From Azadirachta indica (lineage: Eukaryota > Streptophyta > Magnoliopsida > Sapindales > Meliaceae), in the NCBI GenBank assembly GCA_022749755.1, contig CM040451.1:9499871-9563870 (forward strand): a DNA stretch of 64,000 bases, written 5' to 3'. Shown here one piece after another: positions 24,081-36,100 of this stretch. The translations under genes and the position numbers were made by a program. The notes beneath the pieces were generated by a model. The model was not told where the DNA came from and did no database searches. It worked only from the letters and a program-made list of their open reading frames with translations. How positions within the stretch are numbered: position 1 is the stretch's first letter; each line of letters opens with the position of its first letter.

Positions 24081-25165
24081 AATACTTTATTTATTCACTA
24101 TATAATTTTATTTTTATTTTCAAAAAGTAAAGGTAGTATTTTCTTTTTGTTTTGTTTTTCAATACTTTTTCATTTTTTTTCATTTTTTTGAGAAACAAAA
24201 TTAAAATAAATGTTTAATAAAATATTTTAAAGTATAGTTGTAGAAAATGAAAATAATTTTTTTAAAAAGGAATTTTAAAATATTATTTAACTTATATATA
24301 AAACTAAATAACTATGAACATAAAAAAATAATTTGTTAAAATTACTAAAATACATTCTTTTTTCATTGATGTACTAATATTTAACGAAATATTTTGTTTT
24401 AAATATTGTACCAAACACGGTTTTCCGGTTTTTTGGTTTTATATTTAGATTATAGTTTTTAAATGATACTATCAAATACATTGTTGAATAAAGATAAATA
24501 TTATTTGTTATTTTCACAAAAATTATTTTATAAATAATATCAAACACGTTCTCTTGAAATTTTCTGTCAGAAATTTTTTTTAATATAATTTAATTCATCC
24601 AATTATGAAGCTCTCTTTAAAATCATCTTCTTTAAAATTGCACCTTAATATATTTATATGTATATGATGTTCAGTATATAAGAAAATTAATAATTAAGGT
24701 ATAAATTTTATTATATCACATATAATATAATAATACGTTAACTCTATTAAAATAAATTTAAACTTTTTTATTAGTTGTTTAATGATAAATGTTCATCTTT
24801 TTTTTTTAAGCGGAAAGAGATTGGATTCTCTACACTGACTGTAGAGATAAATTTTTTAAAAACAAGTTTAACTTTAAATTTTGAACAATTAGTCAAAAAA
24901 TTTTTCCATATTGATTTGTTATAGATTTTCAACAAAATTTCATCCTATTAACTTTAAAATAGATTTTTTAAAACAAAATCTTATTCATTCAATTATGCCG
25001 TAGTAAATGTGAGAGTTTTAAATTTTATATAATCTCTCACTTTCATGAAAAGTATGAATTGTGTGATATATTTGTTTTATTATACCTTTACCCTACAAAT
25101 TAAGAGGAGTAAGTTACCACTCATTTCACTATTTTAAATTTGAGTAAATACAAATTTAATTAGTT

Positions 25166-26347
25166 GGGGTTTTAACACATACCTCCTATAATATTTGAAA
25201 TTTTAACATTTAAATGAAAGGTTTAAGGAACAACACACTTACTTTTCCTGAACCATTACTTAACTATCCAATTTTATTTATATGATTATAATATCCTTAA
25301 TTGCTTCAAAATAAAATATAAGAAATTCAATTTGTATGTAATCAAAAATAATTTTAATTTCTATTTATTTAAAAATTAGAAATTTAATGAATGACAATTT
25401 AATTTGTGATTTTAACACTTAGATGGAAATTTTAAAAAAAGACATACTTACCTCCCTTAAACCGTCAATTAACCATGTATTTTCACTTAAAATGACTATA
25501 ATACCCTTAATTGCTTCAAAATAAAGTTTAAGAAACTTAATTTTAATTTATTTGATGTTTAAAAAAATTAAAATAATAAAAAATTTTGATTAATGATAAT
25601 TATAATTTATATTCATTTAATATTTATTTAAATTAAAATTTTATTTAATGATATTTAAAATTAGCAATTTAGTCATGTTGATATTTTTTCTAATTTTCTG
25701 TCATTGCGTAGTTCCATCAAATTTTTTGTGTAAATCCAAAAGTTTAGATTTATTTTATGAGTCATAAGATTGATATTAAAGTGTGGATTTAATATGAATG
25801 TGTATGATATAAATCTTATATTGAAGTGTTTTATAAGAAGAGTGAGATTGATAAAGTTATGAAATTATTTAGTAAAATAAAAAAATATAGTTTATTACTA
25901 GAGAATTTGCAAAAGAGGGGAGTATAAAAGGCAGCGTATTTGCATATTAGGATTTGGGATTTGGATAATTATGATATATGAATAAAAATTAAATTCCTAT
26001 TTTGAGTAAATATTAAATAAATGTAAACTAAAATTATCAAGTTAAATTATCATTAATTAAATTCTTAATTTCAATAAATATTAAATACACGTAAATTAAA
26101 ATTGTTAAATTAAATTATCATTAATTAAATTTCTAATTTTTTAGATAAATATAAATTAAAATTATTTTTGATTACATACAAATTGAATTTTTTATATTTT
26201 ATTTTGAAGTAATTAAGGGTATTATACTTATATAAATAAAATTGGATGGTCAACTAATGGTCCAGTGGAGATAAGTGTGTCTTTTCTTAAACCTTTCATT
26301 TAAGTGTTAAAATGTCAAATTTTAGGGGAGGTATGTGTTAAAACCCC
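25166..26347. mobile_element. Non-autonomous Mutator-like element (TIR-MULE/MITE)
   Basis: Both ends carry GGGGTTTTAACACATACCTC in inverted orientation. The similarity continues inward for about 250 bp per arm (for example AAATGAAAGGTTTAAG, then TAATTGCTTCAAAATAAA, then TTTGTATGTAATCAAAAATA in both arms). The direct flanks are the identical 10-mer TTAATTAGTT at 25156-25165 and 26348-26357. Long TIRs plus a 9-11-bp target duplication are diagnostic of the Mutator superfamily. No transposase frame is present, so it depends on another element. The left arm contains an internal, weaker second copy of part of itself (about 25418-25560). Confidence 0.85.
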
Positions 26348-26565
26348 TTAATTAGTTTGATTATAATTTGGATTAAGATTCTTAACCAGTTAACATTAAT
26401 TCATTTTAAACATATTTAAAATTTTCAATATGTTAAATATAACCCTATTTTTTATGAACATTTAAGTATTTAACACTATTTAATAATTCATGTTTTATAT
26501 TATAATTATGTATATATGTTAAAAGTTATATATTATATTATATAATTTATATATATATATATAAT

Positions 26566-26884
26566 AAATGACATATAAAGCCCTAATTTATTGCTTGAAT
26601 GACATCTATTTCTCCAATTTAAAAATAATCATCAAACACACTCCTTCTATTAACTTTTTTATTATCTATCGATTCACATTGATTGGTTTAACGACAAAAA
26701 TACTCCTCTAACTCTTATATGTTTAATATAATGAACATATAGGTTAAGGGATATTTTTATTATTAAATCAATCAATAATTATTTTTTAATAAAAAAATTA
26801 ATAAAAAAAGTGTGTTTAACAATTATTTTTAAAGTGTGAGTGTATATGTTATTCAGATAATAAAGTATAGTCCAAATGTCATTT
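26566..26884. mobile_element. Fold-back (hairpin) MITE
   Basis: The left arm (from AAATGACAT) and the reverse complement of the right arm match along almost the whole element. Shared landmarks are TAATTTATTG or TACTTTATTA, TTTAAAAATAAT, AAACACACT, TTAACTTTTTTATT and TTGATTGGTTTAA. The whole 319 bp can therefore fold as one long imperfect hairpin. Flanks are TA-rich, so the target duplication is uncertain (TA is possible, which would suggest a Stowaway-like element). There is no coding capacity. Confidence 0.7.
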
Positions 26885-27436
26885 ATCTTAAGATTTATGA
26901 TACAATTAAAAAATGTTACTTACAAAATATTATAATTTAAATATTTTGGGAAATATTTTTATTTCTTGTTACTCAAATTGGATGTATTGTGTCCGGTAAG
27001 TGTGCTCGAAATTGTCCTTACTATGCCTATGAGGTCGACAAAATATATCTATTATTTCAATAATTAATTTAATTTCGAGTAGAATATAAATTAAAGTTCA
27101 TAGCAAATGAATAAAGCTTTTAACCTCTTTTGATAAAGCGCTCGTTTCATTTCTTTACCCCCACCCCCCACCCCAAAAAAATAAAAAATAAAAACTAAAA
27201 AATAAAAAAAAAAGAAAACCAAAATAGAATTAAAAAATAACATTCAGTGTCAAACTTGTCTCATTGTCGTTTACTTGCCAGTTACTGTTAGAGATGGAAC
27301 TAAACTAAACTGAAGTTCCATGTCCGAAATGCTCTGGATCTGACAAGCTTCTCCACTTAAATTTGCAATCTGCTGCTGCGGTCTTTTTTCAATTCATATA
27401 TCTCAATCTGGAACTCGAGGGAGAGCTTTCACTCTG

Positions 27437-27718
27437 GTATGTGTGAAAGCTGACATTTCTAAAGTTTTAGAAGTTCATTTGATCTCCATTGTTTCTCCCA
27501 ACATTTCTTTTATTTATTGTTCCTTAGATTGCTTATTACAATTCCCATCTAGGGATTGGAATCTGTAACGTTTATACTTGGATAAGTTACACATTCTGAC
27601 CTTTCATTGGAGTTTCAAGGTTGTTGCTGTAAGATAAACTCTGGAGTAAAGGTTCAATTTTTTATGAGATGCTCAGGCCCTTTATGATTATATTCATTGC
27701 AAGGTTTTAACATTGCAG
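27437..27718 (+). other. Probable 5'UTR intron of the MYND gene
   Basis: A donor (CTCTG|GTATGTG, 27437) and a pyrimidine-preceded CATTGCAG acceptor (27718) bracket T-rich noncoding sequence upstream of the start codon. Inferred from splice signals. Confidence 0.5.
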
Positions 27719-27808
27719 GATCTTTGCATGTGTTAAATCAAAGGGTTTGAGTTCCTTGTTCGGTTTTGAGGTTTGAAGGATTTTCCTGGATCTGTTATTG
27801 AAGCTGAT

Positions 27809-29707
27809 ATGGATATGCATTTGAAGAATTTGTTTGATAGATTCCAGGAGCAATTTGGGTCTGGTCCTGGGCTTGGTCCTGGATCTGGAACTTGCCTTAT
27901 GAAAGTTGAAGGCATTGCTCCTAACTTTATAAAGTCAATATATAGAGCTGCTGCAGCCCTATGTAGAACAGAACCGTGGAAGAGATTGCGCCCTGGACAT
28001 CTGTTTGGTATCCGGGTTGGGAAGGAGTCAGATTGGTCCAATAAAAAACAGCCATTTCCATGTGTCCAATTTGTTGGAGGTGATGGCGGAGATATTGGGA
28101 TTTATATGTTTAGAAATGAAAATGATGGTAAGAGGATGACAGGGTCAAGAGAGACAATTCGGATTCCCAATGTTGAGCTTTTGAGGGTCACTTTTGAGAT
28201 TGAGTCGATGATGTTTCCATCCAACAAGAAAATGATTAGGTCTTTATTGTTAGAAGTGTCAGGGAATGACAGGTTTCCTGTTATTGATGTTGCACGTTGT
28301 ACATCTTCGGGTGAGCTTCAGTTTAGGAATCCAACTCTTGAGGAGCTTAGGTTTGTTTATGCGTTCATGAGGGCTATTTCTTTAGTGCACCCTTTGCTTC
28401 GGGTGGATAATGAAGGGGGTCCAAAATGGTCAAGGTTAGTGCATTTTGAACCTTTTATCGAGACTGTTGATGTTCAATGGCCTCTGGAAGTGGCCAAGGG
28501 CAATGACCTTGTTGCAGTTACGGTGTCACATCCTCCTAGTCAGGCGTACGAGGAAAAGGCAACATCAACTACTAGCTCCACACCCACCAAGTATGCAGAA
28601 CCACCAAAGGAAGATACCTTTGCTGATGTTAGAGTGAACTCTAATGGTGGCTTGAGGCAATGTGCAGTGTGTGAGAAGGAAGTCCATGGAGATCAATCCA
28701 TATGCTGTGGACGTTGTCGAGCTGTTATCTACTGTGGTTCTATCTGTCAGAAGCAGCAGTGGAAGGAGACACATAAGAGTGTGTGTGGTCTTTACAAGGC
28801 TATGATGGAAAGGGAAGAAGAGCTGGCAATGAAAATATTCATGTTTCCTTGTTCTGTCGAACAGCCTTGTAAATGGCTTGAAGCACTCGGTATCCATCAG
28901 AAGGGCATGTGGAGGAGGAAGTGTAGTTGTTATTCTCACTGTCCCTTTGGACTCCTTCCTGTCAAAGGTGGGCTGTGGGATTCATGGGGTGGGCTGGATG
29001 ATGAAGAATATCCTCAGGATTCACCTTTTCACAATCATTTAAGGGATGGTATCTCTAGCCCAATCCTGCTTTCTGGTTGGTCAGAGTACTATAATCTTCG
29101 GTCACTATCATTGTCAAGCCCTGTTGCTGACATTCTTTCCCACCCATTGACAGTCTATTATATATTAACAGCTCTCAGTATCAGTTCGAAGAACCGGTTA
29201 CTGAAAGGGAAAGAGGTCATTCTTCACTACCTTGGACCTGAAGGAGAGTTGGACTGGATGCCAGCATTTGCAGAGATTGGTCATTTGCTCAATGGATCAG
29301 GTAATATACAAATAGTAATGGTGGGACCTGAAGTTCCTACAAATTTGTCAGGGACAACTTCAGGAATAAGTAGCCGAGTAAGGGTGCATCTGTTGAGGGG
29401 TGTTTATCAGGAGGAAGCAACTTACCTTCCTTCTCCTCATGTTATTGTTGCATTGAACTGTGGATTGGAAAGGAATGGAATTTGGGGACCAGCTCTTGAT
29501 GTAATCAAAGCCATGGGTTTTCCAGCCTTCTTCACTGATCTGTCTGAAATTTCTTGTGCAAATGCTAAACAGGTTCTTCGTAGTGCTGGCTTACACATCA
29601 CCCACCCTGTAACACCCAATCCCTTCCGCTCACCAGTGAGAAATCATGGGCCTTCCAGTAACCTTCCTTCTTATAGCAATGGTTTTGTGTTCGGGGTGAA
29701 TACATAG
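27809..29707 (+). CDS. MYND zinc-finger protein, MSS51-like C-terminus
   Basis: A single-exon frame of 632 aa starts at the first ATG (27809). Residues 285-326 form a MYND zinc finger: CAVC, then CCGRC, then YCGSICQ, and a His-Cys pair ending KSVC, giving the expected C2-C2-C2-HC ligand set. MYND fingers bind proline-rich partner proteins. The C-terminal half (about 340-610), with blocks such as SPVADILSHPLTVYYILTAL, VILHYLGPEGELDW and PHVIVALNCGLE, resembles the domain found C-terminal in yeast MSS51 and in related plant and animal MYND proteins. The N-terminal 280 residues are conserved-looking but without a domain I can name. Function is unknown. Length and intronless layout fit the plant family. 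Confidence 0.85.
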   Translation: MDMHLKNLFDRFQEQFGSGPGLGPGSGTCLMKVEGIAPNFIKSIYRAAAALCRTEPWKRLRPGHLFGIRVGKESDWSNKKQPFPCVQFVGGDGGDIGIYMFRNENDGKRMTGSRETIRIPNVELLRVTFEIESMMFPSNKKMIRSLLLEVSGNDRFPVIDVARCTSSGELQFRNPTLEELRFVYAFMRAISLVHPLLRVDNEGGPKWSRLVHFEPFIETVDVQWPLEVAKGNDLVAVTVSHPPSQAYEEKATSTTSSTPTKYAEPPKEDTFADVRVNSNGGLRQCAVCEKEVHGDQSICCGRCRAVIYCGSICQKQQWKETHKSVCGLYKAMMEREEELAMKIFMFPCSVEQPCKWLEALGIHQKGMWRRKCSCYSHCPFGLLPVKGGLWDSWGGLDDEEYPQDSPFHNHLRDGISSPILLSGWSEYYNLRSLSLSSPVADILSHPLTVYYILTALSISSKNRLLKGKEVILHYLGPEGELDWMPAFAEIGHLLNGSGNIQIVMVGPEVPTNLSGTTSGISSRVRVHLLRGVYQEEATYLPSPHVIVALNCGLERNGIWGPALDVIKAMGFPAFFTDLSEISCANAKQVLRSAGLHITHPVTPNPFRSPVRNHGPSSNLPSYSNGFVFGVNT

Positions 29708-29899
29708 TGGGACTTAAAAGCTACAGAATAGTGAAACTGAGCTTATGTCTGTAGTTGTATGTACTGCATATTATATTAAATTATGGTTTATATTTGAGAT
29801 CTGCATAGGAGCTATTCAGTAAAGTAAAGCAACTTTTTGACTGAGGTATTCTATTTAATTTGCATGTATTTTGTTGTTGATTGTTCAACGTTGAATACA

Positions 29900-31050
29900 A
29901 CTTCTTGGCGTAAGCTTTATGTTAATACTTTTTCACCGAAAGGAGTGTTGAATGCAATTTCTTCTGGGTGAGCTATAAGTTCACATGCTTCCACTGTGAT
30001 CTTCAGCATGATTTACTCTACTTCAATCTTTGTTGCCAATTTATATTGGGCAGTTCATTACATTCACTCTATGAGAATAATCTACTATGGTACAATTTAT
30101 TATCCAGAAAACCGAAAACAAAAATTCTAATGTTACACAGAATCTGAGCTATCAGTATCAACCCTTTTGCTGAGTTACATAAGTGTAATTCTAAAATTGC
30201 CTTGTTCACTGAATTGTGCTATTGGTGGAGAAAACTCTTCAAACATATGAATGAAGGATGGGAATGCAGATTTTCTTTTTCCTCCTGCTTTTCATTCAAA
30301 GCCAAAAGACCTAAATTTACCTAAAAAGTTGCTGCTCTCGAATTGCAGTGGCCTTTTCTGCATCTCTTCTGGCTCTGAAATTCAATGTACATTATGTTGA
30401 AATTGGGTGACTGGCAACTAATTACATGAATTGGGATATTCAGGATATGTGACAATTTCAACTAATTACTCTGATTGTTATGGCTACTTATTTCTTTTGA
30501 CATAGGTTTCTACGCCTAACTTTTGAATAGCAATAATTTCCAGTTGCCTATGAATGGTTGAAAATTCTTAGGACTGATATCTAGCTCCATGCTCCATGAA
30601 CTGATGAACATTCAGTTAATTCCCTCCTTGAAGCAAAAGCATTGAAGTACTTTTTCATTTTTCCCATTTTCTGTGAAGGTAGTTTTTTTTTTATTTGTTT
30701 TGTCAGCGTGCCCCAAGATTTTTTCTGTAGTAATAATATTTTATTCATGTGTTGCTTACTCATGGCCAGTCAGCATCAAATCAATGTGGCTGCTTTCCCC
30801 AATTTGGTATTTTCGAATGGGTAGATCCCATTTAAGTTATTACCTGGCCCCTTAATCATAATTAATTAAAAAACAGTACACTCTTTTCTACCAATTGCAT
30901 CAAAATTCAATGTACCAACTGATTTCCAATTCAGTTCTCAGCCTGCACCTCAAATTTTGACATTGATTACTCTCCTGAGATAAAGGGTCATGTTATTTAA
31001 AGTTCAATTAACCAATCAGCTTTCATCTCAACCAAGCAACTTGCCCAATC
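29900..31050. other. Intergenic region, MYND gene to small HSP
   Basis: No coding frame or repeat was recognised. The last 100 bases hold CCAAT motifs (near 31009 and 31045) and the TATA box of the heat shock gene. Confidence 0.4.
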
Positions 31051-31054
31051 GGCC

Positions 31055-31062
31055 TATATAAA
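31055..31062 (+). promoter_or_regulatory. TATA box of the small heat shock gene
   Basis: TATATAAA sits 83 bp upstream of the ATG at 31145, with two CCAAT-type motifs upstream. I did not find a clean run of alternating GAA/TTC heat shock elements in the nearest 150 bp. Confidence 0.7.
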
Positions 31063-31144
31063 GGCCCAGAAACCTCCAGGCTTCAACAGCCCATCATCTT
31101 GCATACGTGCATACAACAAACAGTTCATTTTTCTTTTGCAGACA

Positions 31145-31670
31145 ATGGAGTTTCCAACTTATCAGCCATCTCCCTGGAATTATCTCCTCTGGAATTATCT
31201 CCTCAATTCTCCTTCCATTTTCTCTTATCCCATCACCCCTGAAAACTATGTTCACTGGTCTCAAACCCCAGAGTCTCACATTTTCTCTGCTGATCTTCCT
31301 GGTAAAGCCCTTTACACTTTACCTCCCCTCCTTTTCTCTGCTTTCATACTCCTTCCATAATTTCATCAGACTTACGTTTTCTTGCTTTCATCTTATGACA
31401 GGTGTGAGGAAAGAAGAGATTAAAGTTGAGGTTGAGCACTCAAAATACCTCATAATCCGAACCGAGGGCGTCGATGAATCAACAAAACCTGCTAGGAGCT
31501 TCATGAGGAAATTTCGGCTTCCGGGTATGATCAATATTGATGGAATATCAGCTGGTTATGAAGATGGAGTGTTGACAGTGACAGTTCCAAGATCATTTAC
31601 CAGGCGGGGTTTCTTCATTGATCCGGCAGATGTCCCTGAAAGACTTGAAATTCTTGCAAGAGCTGCTTGA
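31145..31670 (+). CDS. Small heat shock protein, class V-like (about 15-16 kDa)
   Basis: Two exons, 31145-31301 and 31402-31670, split by a 100-bp GT-AG intron, encode 141 aa. Residues about 45-120 are an alpha-crystallin domain. The intron falls inside the DLPG-V motif, and the domain ends with [13 protein letters not shown], the family's consensus region I. Small HSPs are ATP-independent holdases that keep unfolding proteins soluble. The lack of a transit or signal peptide points to cytosol or nucleus. Length and sequence style are closest to the plant 15.4-kDa class V group, although class assignment by eye is uncertain. An unspliced frame (31107-31670) merely reads through the intron in another phase and is not the protein. 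Confidence 0.88.
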
Positions 31671-31759
31671 AGAAGCAAGCTCTGAAACATCAAACAGACA
31701 TATGCATTTGTCTTTGTTTTAGTTTAGCGTAGGATAAGGAATTGATTATGACGAAAGAT

Positions 31760-33150
31760 TTTCATCACGATTTATGGGCTGTTGGTTGATTTGGGATTGT
31801 AGTTGGTGAATTCATGCGTATAAAACTAGAAGTTTGTTGACATTAATTACTTGTTAACAAGTATTTATTTAGATTCATTACTTGTTTGGCTGTGGTTCCC
31901 TGGAAATTGGATATGGATTTGGATACTGATTACGTGGTAAAATCAATGTTTCAACATCCATGTTCAATGTTTGGCTATTGTTGGTTACACTGTATTCTCA
32001 ATTTTCAAAATTGCAAGAAAAAAAAAAAAATTGAAAATGAAACCAACGAAATCTCGGAATGGTAAAATTGAAAGAGTTGTTTGGTTTACAGATTTTGCTA
32101 ATATCATTATGATGTTCATGTTCGTGGGTCAGAGTGTACTATGGCCGCCTTGGTTATGGGTGGTTGGATAAATATTTTTAGTAGCATAATCTGAAATGTG
32201 AATCTTTTGGTTGTTGAAAAAGGGCAGATAATACGTCATGTCACGTGCTGCTCTGCAGCCCTTGGGGCCACACCTCCTTTTGTTAGATAGATGGGTTTAA
32301 TTTATTTGATTAAAATATTGAAACTTGCAACATATTATTATAATTCGACTACTTACGACGTTGCATGTTGCTTAATTCAATACGACTTTACGGGAAAATA
32401 TCTTCTGTTAAAAGAAAGTCAGTCTGACAAGTTTCCCACGACAGCCCCAGTTAAAGACTTGCAGTCTTCAATAAAACGACGAGTTTTAACGCGCAAAACT
32501 ATAGAATGAATCATCAATGTCCAGGCGTGGTCGTCGAGTGAATGACCAAAATAACTTCCTCTATCAACATTTTTGCAAATATTAAATAATAAAATTAAGA
32601 ATGGTGGATAATTTTCATAATTATTGCTCTATTCTTAATTAAGAAAAATAATTTAAAAATATATTCGATTAATTAAAAAAAATTAATTTTGATTGGACAT
32701 TTACTTACTCTAAAATAGTATAAAGTCATACAAACCCCTGAATTTTAACAAAATAATAAATAATCACACATCCTGATCATTTGTAACATAATTTTTTTAG
32801 ATTAATTATTGCTTAATTACTAATTAGAAATCGAACTTGCCCTGGCAAATTGCTACTTGCTAGGGACCGGTCCGTCACAAATGATCAAGATGTATCTTTA
32901 TTTGTTATTTTTGTCAAAACTCTTAAGCCTCTTCACTAATACCCCCATTTGAAATATGAAAATTCTGAATCAATAAAAATCATGTTCTGCACAGCACAGA
33001 ATCAGGTCACATTTAAATCCAGGATGTCAATTCTCCATTCCATTGAACGTTTAATTCAATGGCACTTTGGAAATGTATACTGCAAACATTCCTAAGGTAA
33101 TGTTACAAACACTGTCACCTGATTTGTTTTTCAATTGAAATTACCTTTGT
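31760..33150. other. Convergent 3' flanks of small HSP and ASPM
   Basis: AT-rich sequence without a gene. At about 32745-32930 two arms of roughly 45 bp are inverted copies: AACAAAATAATAAATAATCA to CTGATCATTTGTAAC, against the reverse complement near GTCACAAATGATCAAGAT. This is probably a small degenerate MITE. An open frame at 32291-32509 has no conserved features. Confidence 0.45.
32745..32930. repeat. Short inverted repeat, possible MITE remnant
   Basis: The left arm ends CCTGATCATTTGTAAC. The right arm begins GTCACAAATGATCAAGATG and continues ACAAATAAAG on the complement, pairing with AATAAATAAT of the left arm. The loop is about 100 bp. Target duplication could not be identified. Confidence 0.5.
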
Positions 33151-36100
33151 TCACCTTTGTTTAATCAGTTTCAGTAATTCAACAGCTTCTCTCAATCTTT
33201 TATCCAAGTTCTCTCTCACGACCAGACTTCTGGAATTCCTGCATAGAGGATTATATAGAATTTAAGACCATTCGTTTAAGTTCAATGCAAGTGGAATTGC
33301 AGAAGAGATTTCTTTCAGAATGCTAAAAATCTGACCTTTTCTCCAAGTTTGCTTTCCTTGTTAGTTCCTCAACAAGATTGTTCAGTCTCTTTAAGTGGGC
33401 AGGTAACTTGCACATGGCTTCAACGCCTTTTCGGGTTGAACACATCTTCTTCAAAATCTCAGAAGCAATGAAATAACCCTCATCCTTATTCCTGGAAAAG
33501 GTTATTAAGGAAAGAAATAAAAATAACAAATGATTAGAAATGGACGTTTTTCCTGAATTCAAACAAAATGATGAAGAATCGTTACCTTAGCAACTCCCAA
33601 AGAATTGTTTCTACAGATCCTTGTCTGTCAATTAGCACTTCAATCAAATGTGGATAACAGGCAAGATTTCTGAGAGTTGAGAGTGCGTGCTTTAAAATTT
33701 CCTGATCAGGTATGCTTCGGCTGACTGAGCTAATAAGCTTTAGTAAGGTATCAATTGCCCCTGCTGCCACAAGTTTTTCACAACACTTCTGAGAATGTCC
33801 TGTTGCCATATCTGCAAAAGAGATTTTGAAGATAGATCATGTCGTGGGGGCTTCAATTCACAGGAAAAGAACATCATAGCTCTGAAAGTCTAACAGGCAA
33901 CAGCCATAATTGATTGCCTCTAACAACAGGCGAGAAACTACATTAAATTATAAGGTAACAAATGATGTATCTCACCTAAAGTTGCGCATGTATGGAGAAT
34001 GCCACTGACACTTTTCATGCTCAGCAGTTCTGAAAGTGCTGATAAAAGTCTGTTAATAATGCGCATTCCATCATCCACATTTGCAGCAGACTTCTGAACT
34101 CTCAAGCGTAAATCTAGCAGCTGCCTACTCGACTCTTTCCGTGCAAGGTAACCTTTCCAGTAAGACTAACAAATTATGAAAGTTAGAATTCCAGGATAAA
34201 AAGTGAAACTTGCAGGGCAGAAAGGAAAAGACAATCCATTTGAACTCGGACAAAATTTATTTATACTATTTGATGCGATCATCTACTTTACAAAGATGTA
34301 AAGTAAAAGAACAAGGTATTAGAATTTAAATGGGGAATATTAACATGTTTATCTGACTGGGTCATATAACAGAAATAGTCCAAAACACGATTTCTAAGAG
34401 CAAGTTGGGCTGTAATGTACATAAGTTTTGACTGCTTCATTGATTCATTCCATTTTATTTATAAATGCTACTTAGTGAAGCACAGCAAACTATGGAAGTA
34501 TCTTACTTGAAGTACAACGATACAATGCTTCTCTATAGAGACCTTGCGCCTTGCTGTCCAACCTCGAATATGTGACTGGATAATGATAGCTGACTTTGTT
34601 TTTAATTTAAGAAACAGAACATGTTTCCACCACCTTTGCAGTTTCAAAACAGAAGACAGAAATATTTTCAGTTCAAAACTCTGGAAGCAGCCTCTTTGGG
34701 TATTAAAATTGCTGCCACTAGGGGTGGCTTCATGATAGCCAGAGGAGCCTGCAGCAGCAGAACACCAGAGATTAGATATTATCATATTGCCACAATTCAA
34801 ACTACAACTCAAACATTTCCTTGAAAACAAAAATGACTCAGAACATACACATAAGTTTAAGATCTTTTTGCAAGAAAAATATAGGCACTGAAACCTTTGA
34901 AGGAAATTGCATGTTCTACCTAAAAGCCTGCTTCGAATAATCTGGCCCCTTACAAAACGCTGAACTTCAGTGGCAGCATGTTTTTGAGAATGAAAAGCTC
35001 TAGAGCAGTTTAGGGATCGGACAGCACTTTGGATCTTTTTTCCAGCCTCTCTTTGTAACAAAAAGTCCCTCCTCATCAACCAACCACGGAAGTGTCTCTA
35101 AATACAAATTGATAATTCTTGAGATGCTATGCCCAAACTATTGATCATATGAGATATACAATCTTACGTAGATGAAAGATATAGTAATAAAAGCGCAGCA
35201 GCATGAGGAAAAGATACCCATCGTGAAAAAATGTGGAGAAGTAAAATATGTCACAGTATTAAATAGATTCTGGCATTAGTAAAAAGCCAGAAATTCGTAT
35301 CCAGTACTTGGAAGAAGATATATTACTAGGCTACTTTATTTATATCAGACTTAAAGTCGATTATTAATTCTATGTGCCATCTAATGAAGCAATAACAATT
35401 GAACTAAGAAAAGAGGGCTTGGAACATGTTGATAGGTTGAGTAATAAAAGACCCATTCTTGATAAAAAATATTATAATTGATAGTAAGAAAAGGAGTGCT
35501 TAAGTGGTTAACAATGACTAAGAAATTTCAAGTGATGTGGGTGTTAGTTATGCCAAGTGATTATGAGCCATATATCACAGTAGATAGGAAAGTTAAGAAC
35601 CAAATTTCACAGATTTAAGACATACTTCTTTATTCATATCCACGCGGTTGGAAAGAAATGTGAAACAAAAAACCGAAAAATCACTAAAATGCCAAGCACA
35701 AGAAAATGCAAAATCCAGGCGCACACACAATCCCTTGAAAAAGCAAATTTAGACAACTTACTTGGATCATAACAATCAGACATCTAATTTTCCAGGCTCC
35801 TCTCCTCACAATCCAACCACGTACATAAGATTGAATGATGATGGCTGACCCGGTTGCAACTTGGTATTGCTGAAAAGCCCTCCAACATCTTAGGCATCGG
35901 AAATGACTTTGAATTTTTAGTGTTGCTTGCTTCTGATTTAAGAACCTCCTTCTTAACAACCAACCACGGAAATAACTCTGAATTCTAGTTGCAGCAAAGC
36001 AATTCTTCTGGAGGAACCTGCTTGATAAAAAATTCCTCCATGCAAACTGAATTTTAAATGCTGCTTGTAGTTCCAAATCACTCTCACCCTTTTCTTGACA

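Larger units (their letters stand above)
23930..27260. other. Gene-free AT-rich region with transposon remnants
   Basis: Apart from the TA microsatellite, the Mutator-like element and the fold-back element, this 3.3-kb interval shows no coding frame. A C-rich low-complexity tract (CCCCCACCCCCCACCCC) lies at about 27160 near the start of the MYND gene. Confidence 0.5.

Noticed and set aside
31107..31670. 187-aa unspliced frame over the small HSP
   Set aside because: It reads the intron as coding and replaces the N-terminus; splicing at 31302-31401 restores the DLPGV motif.
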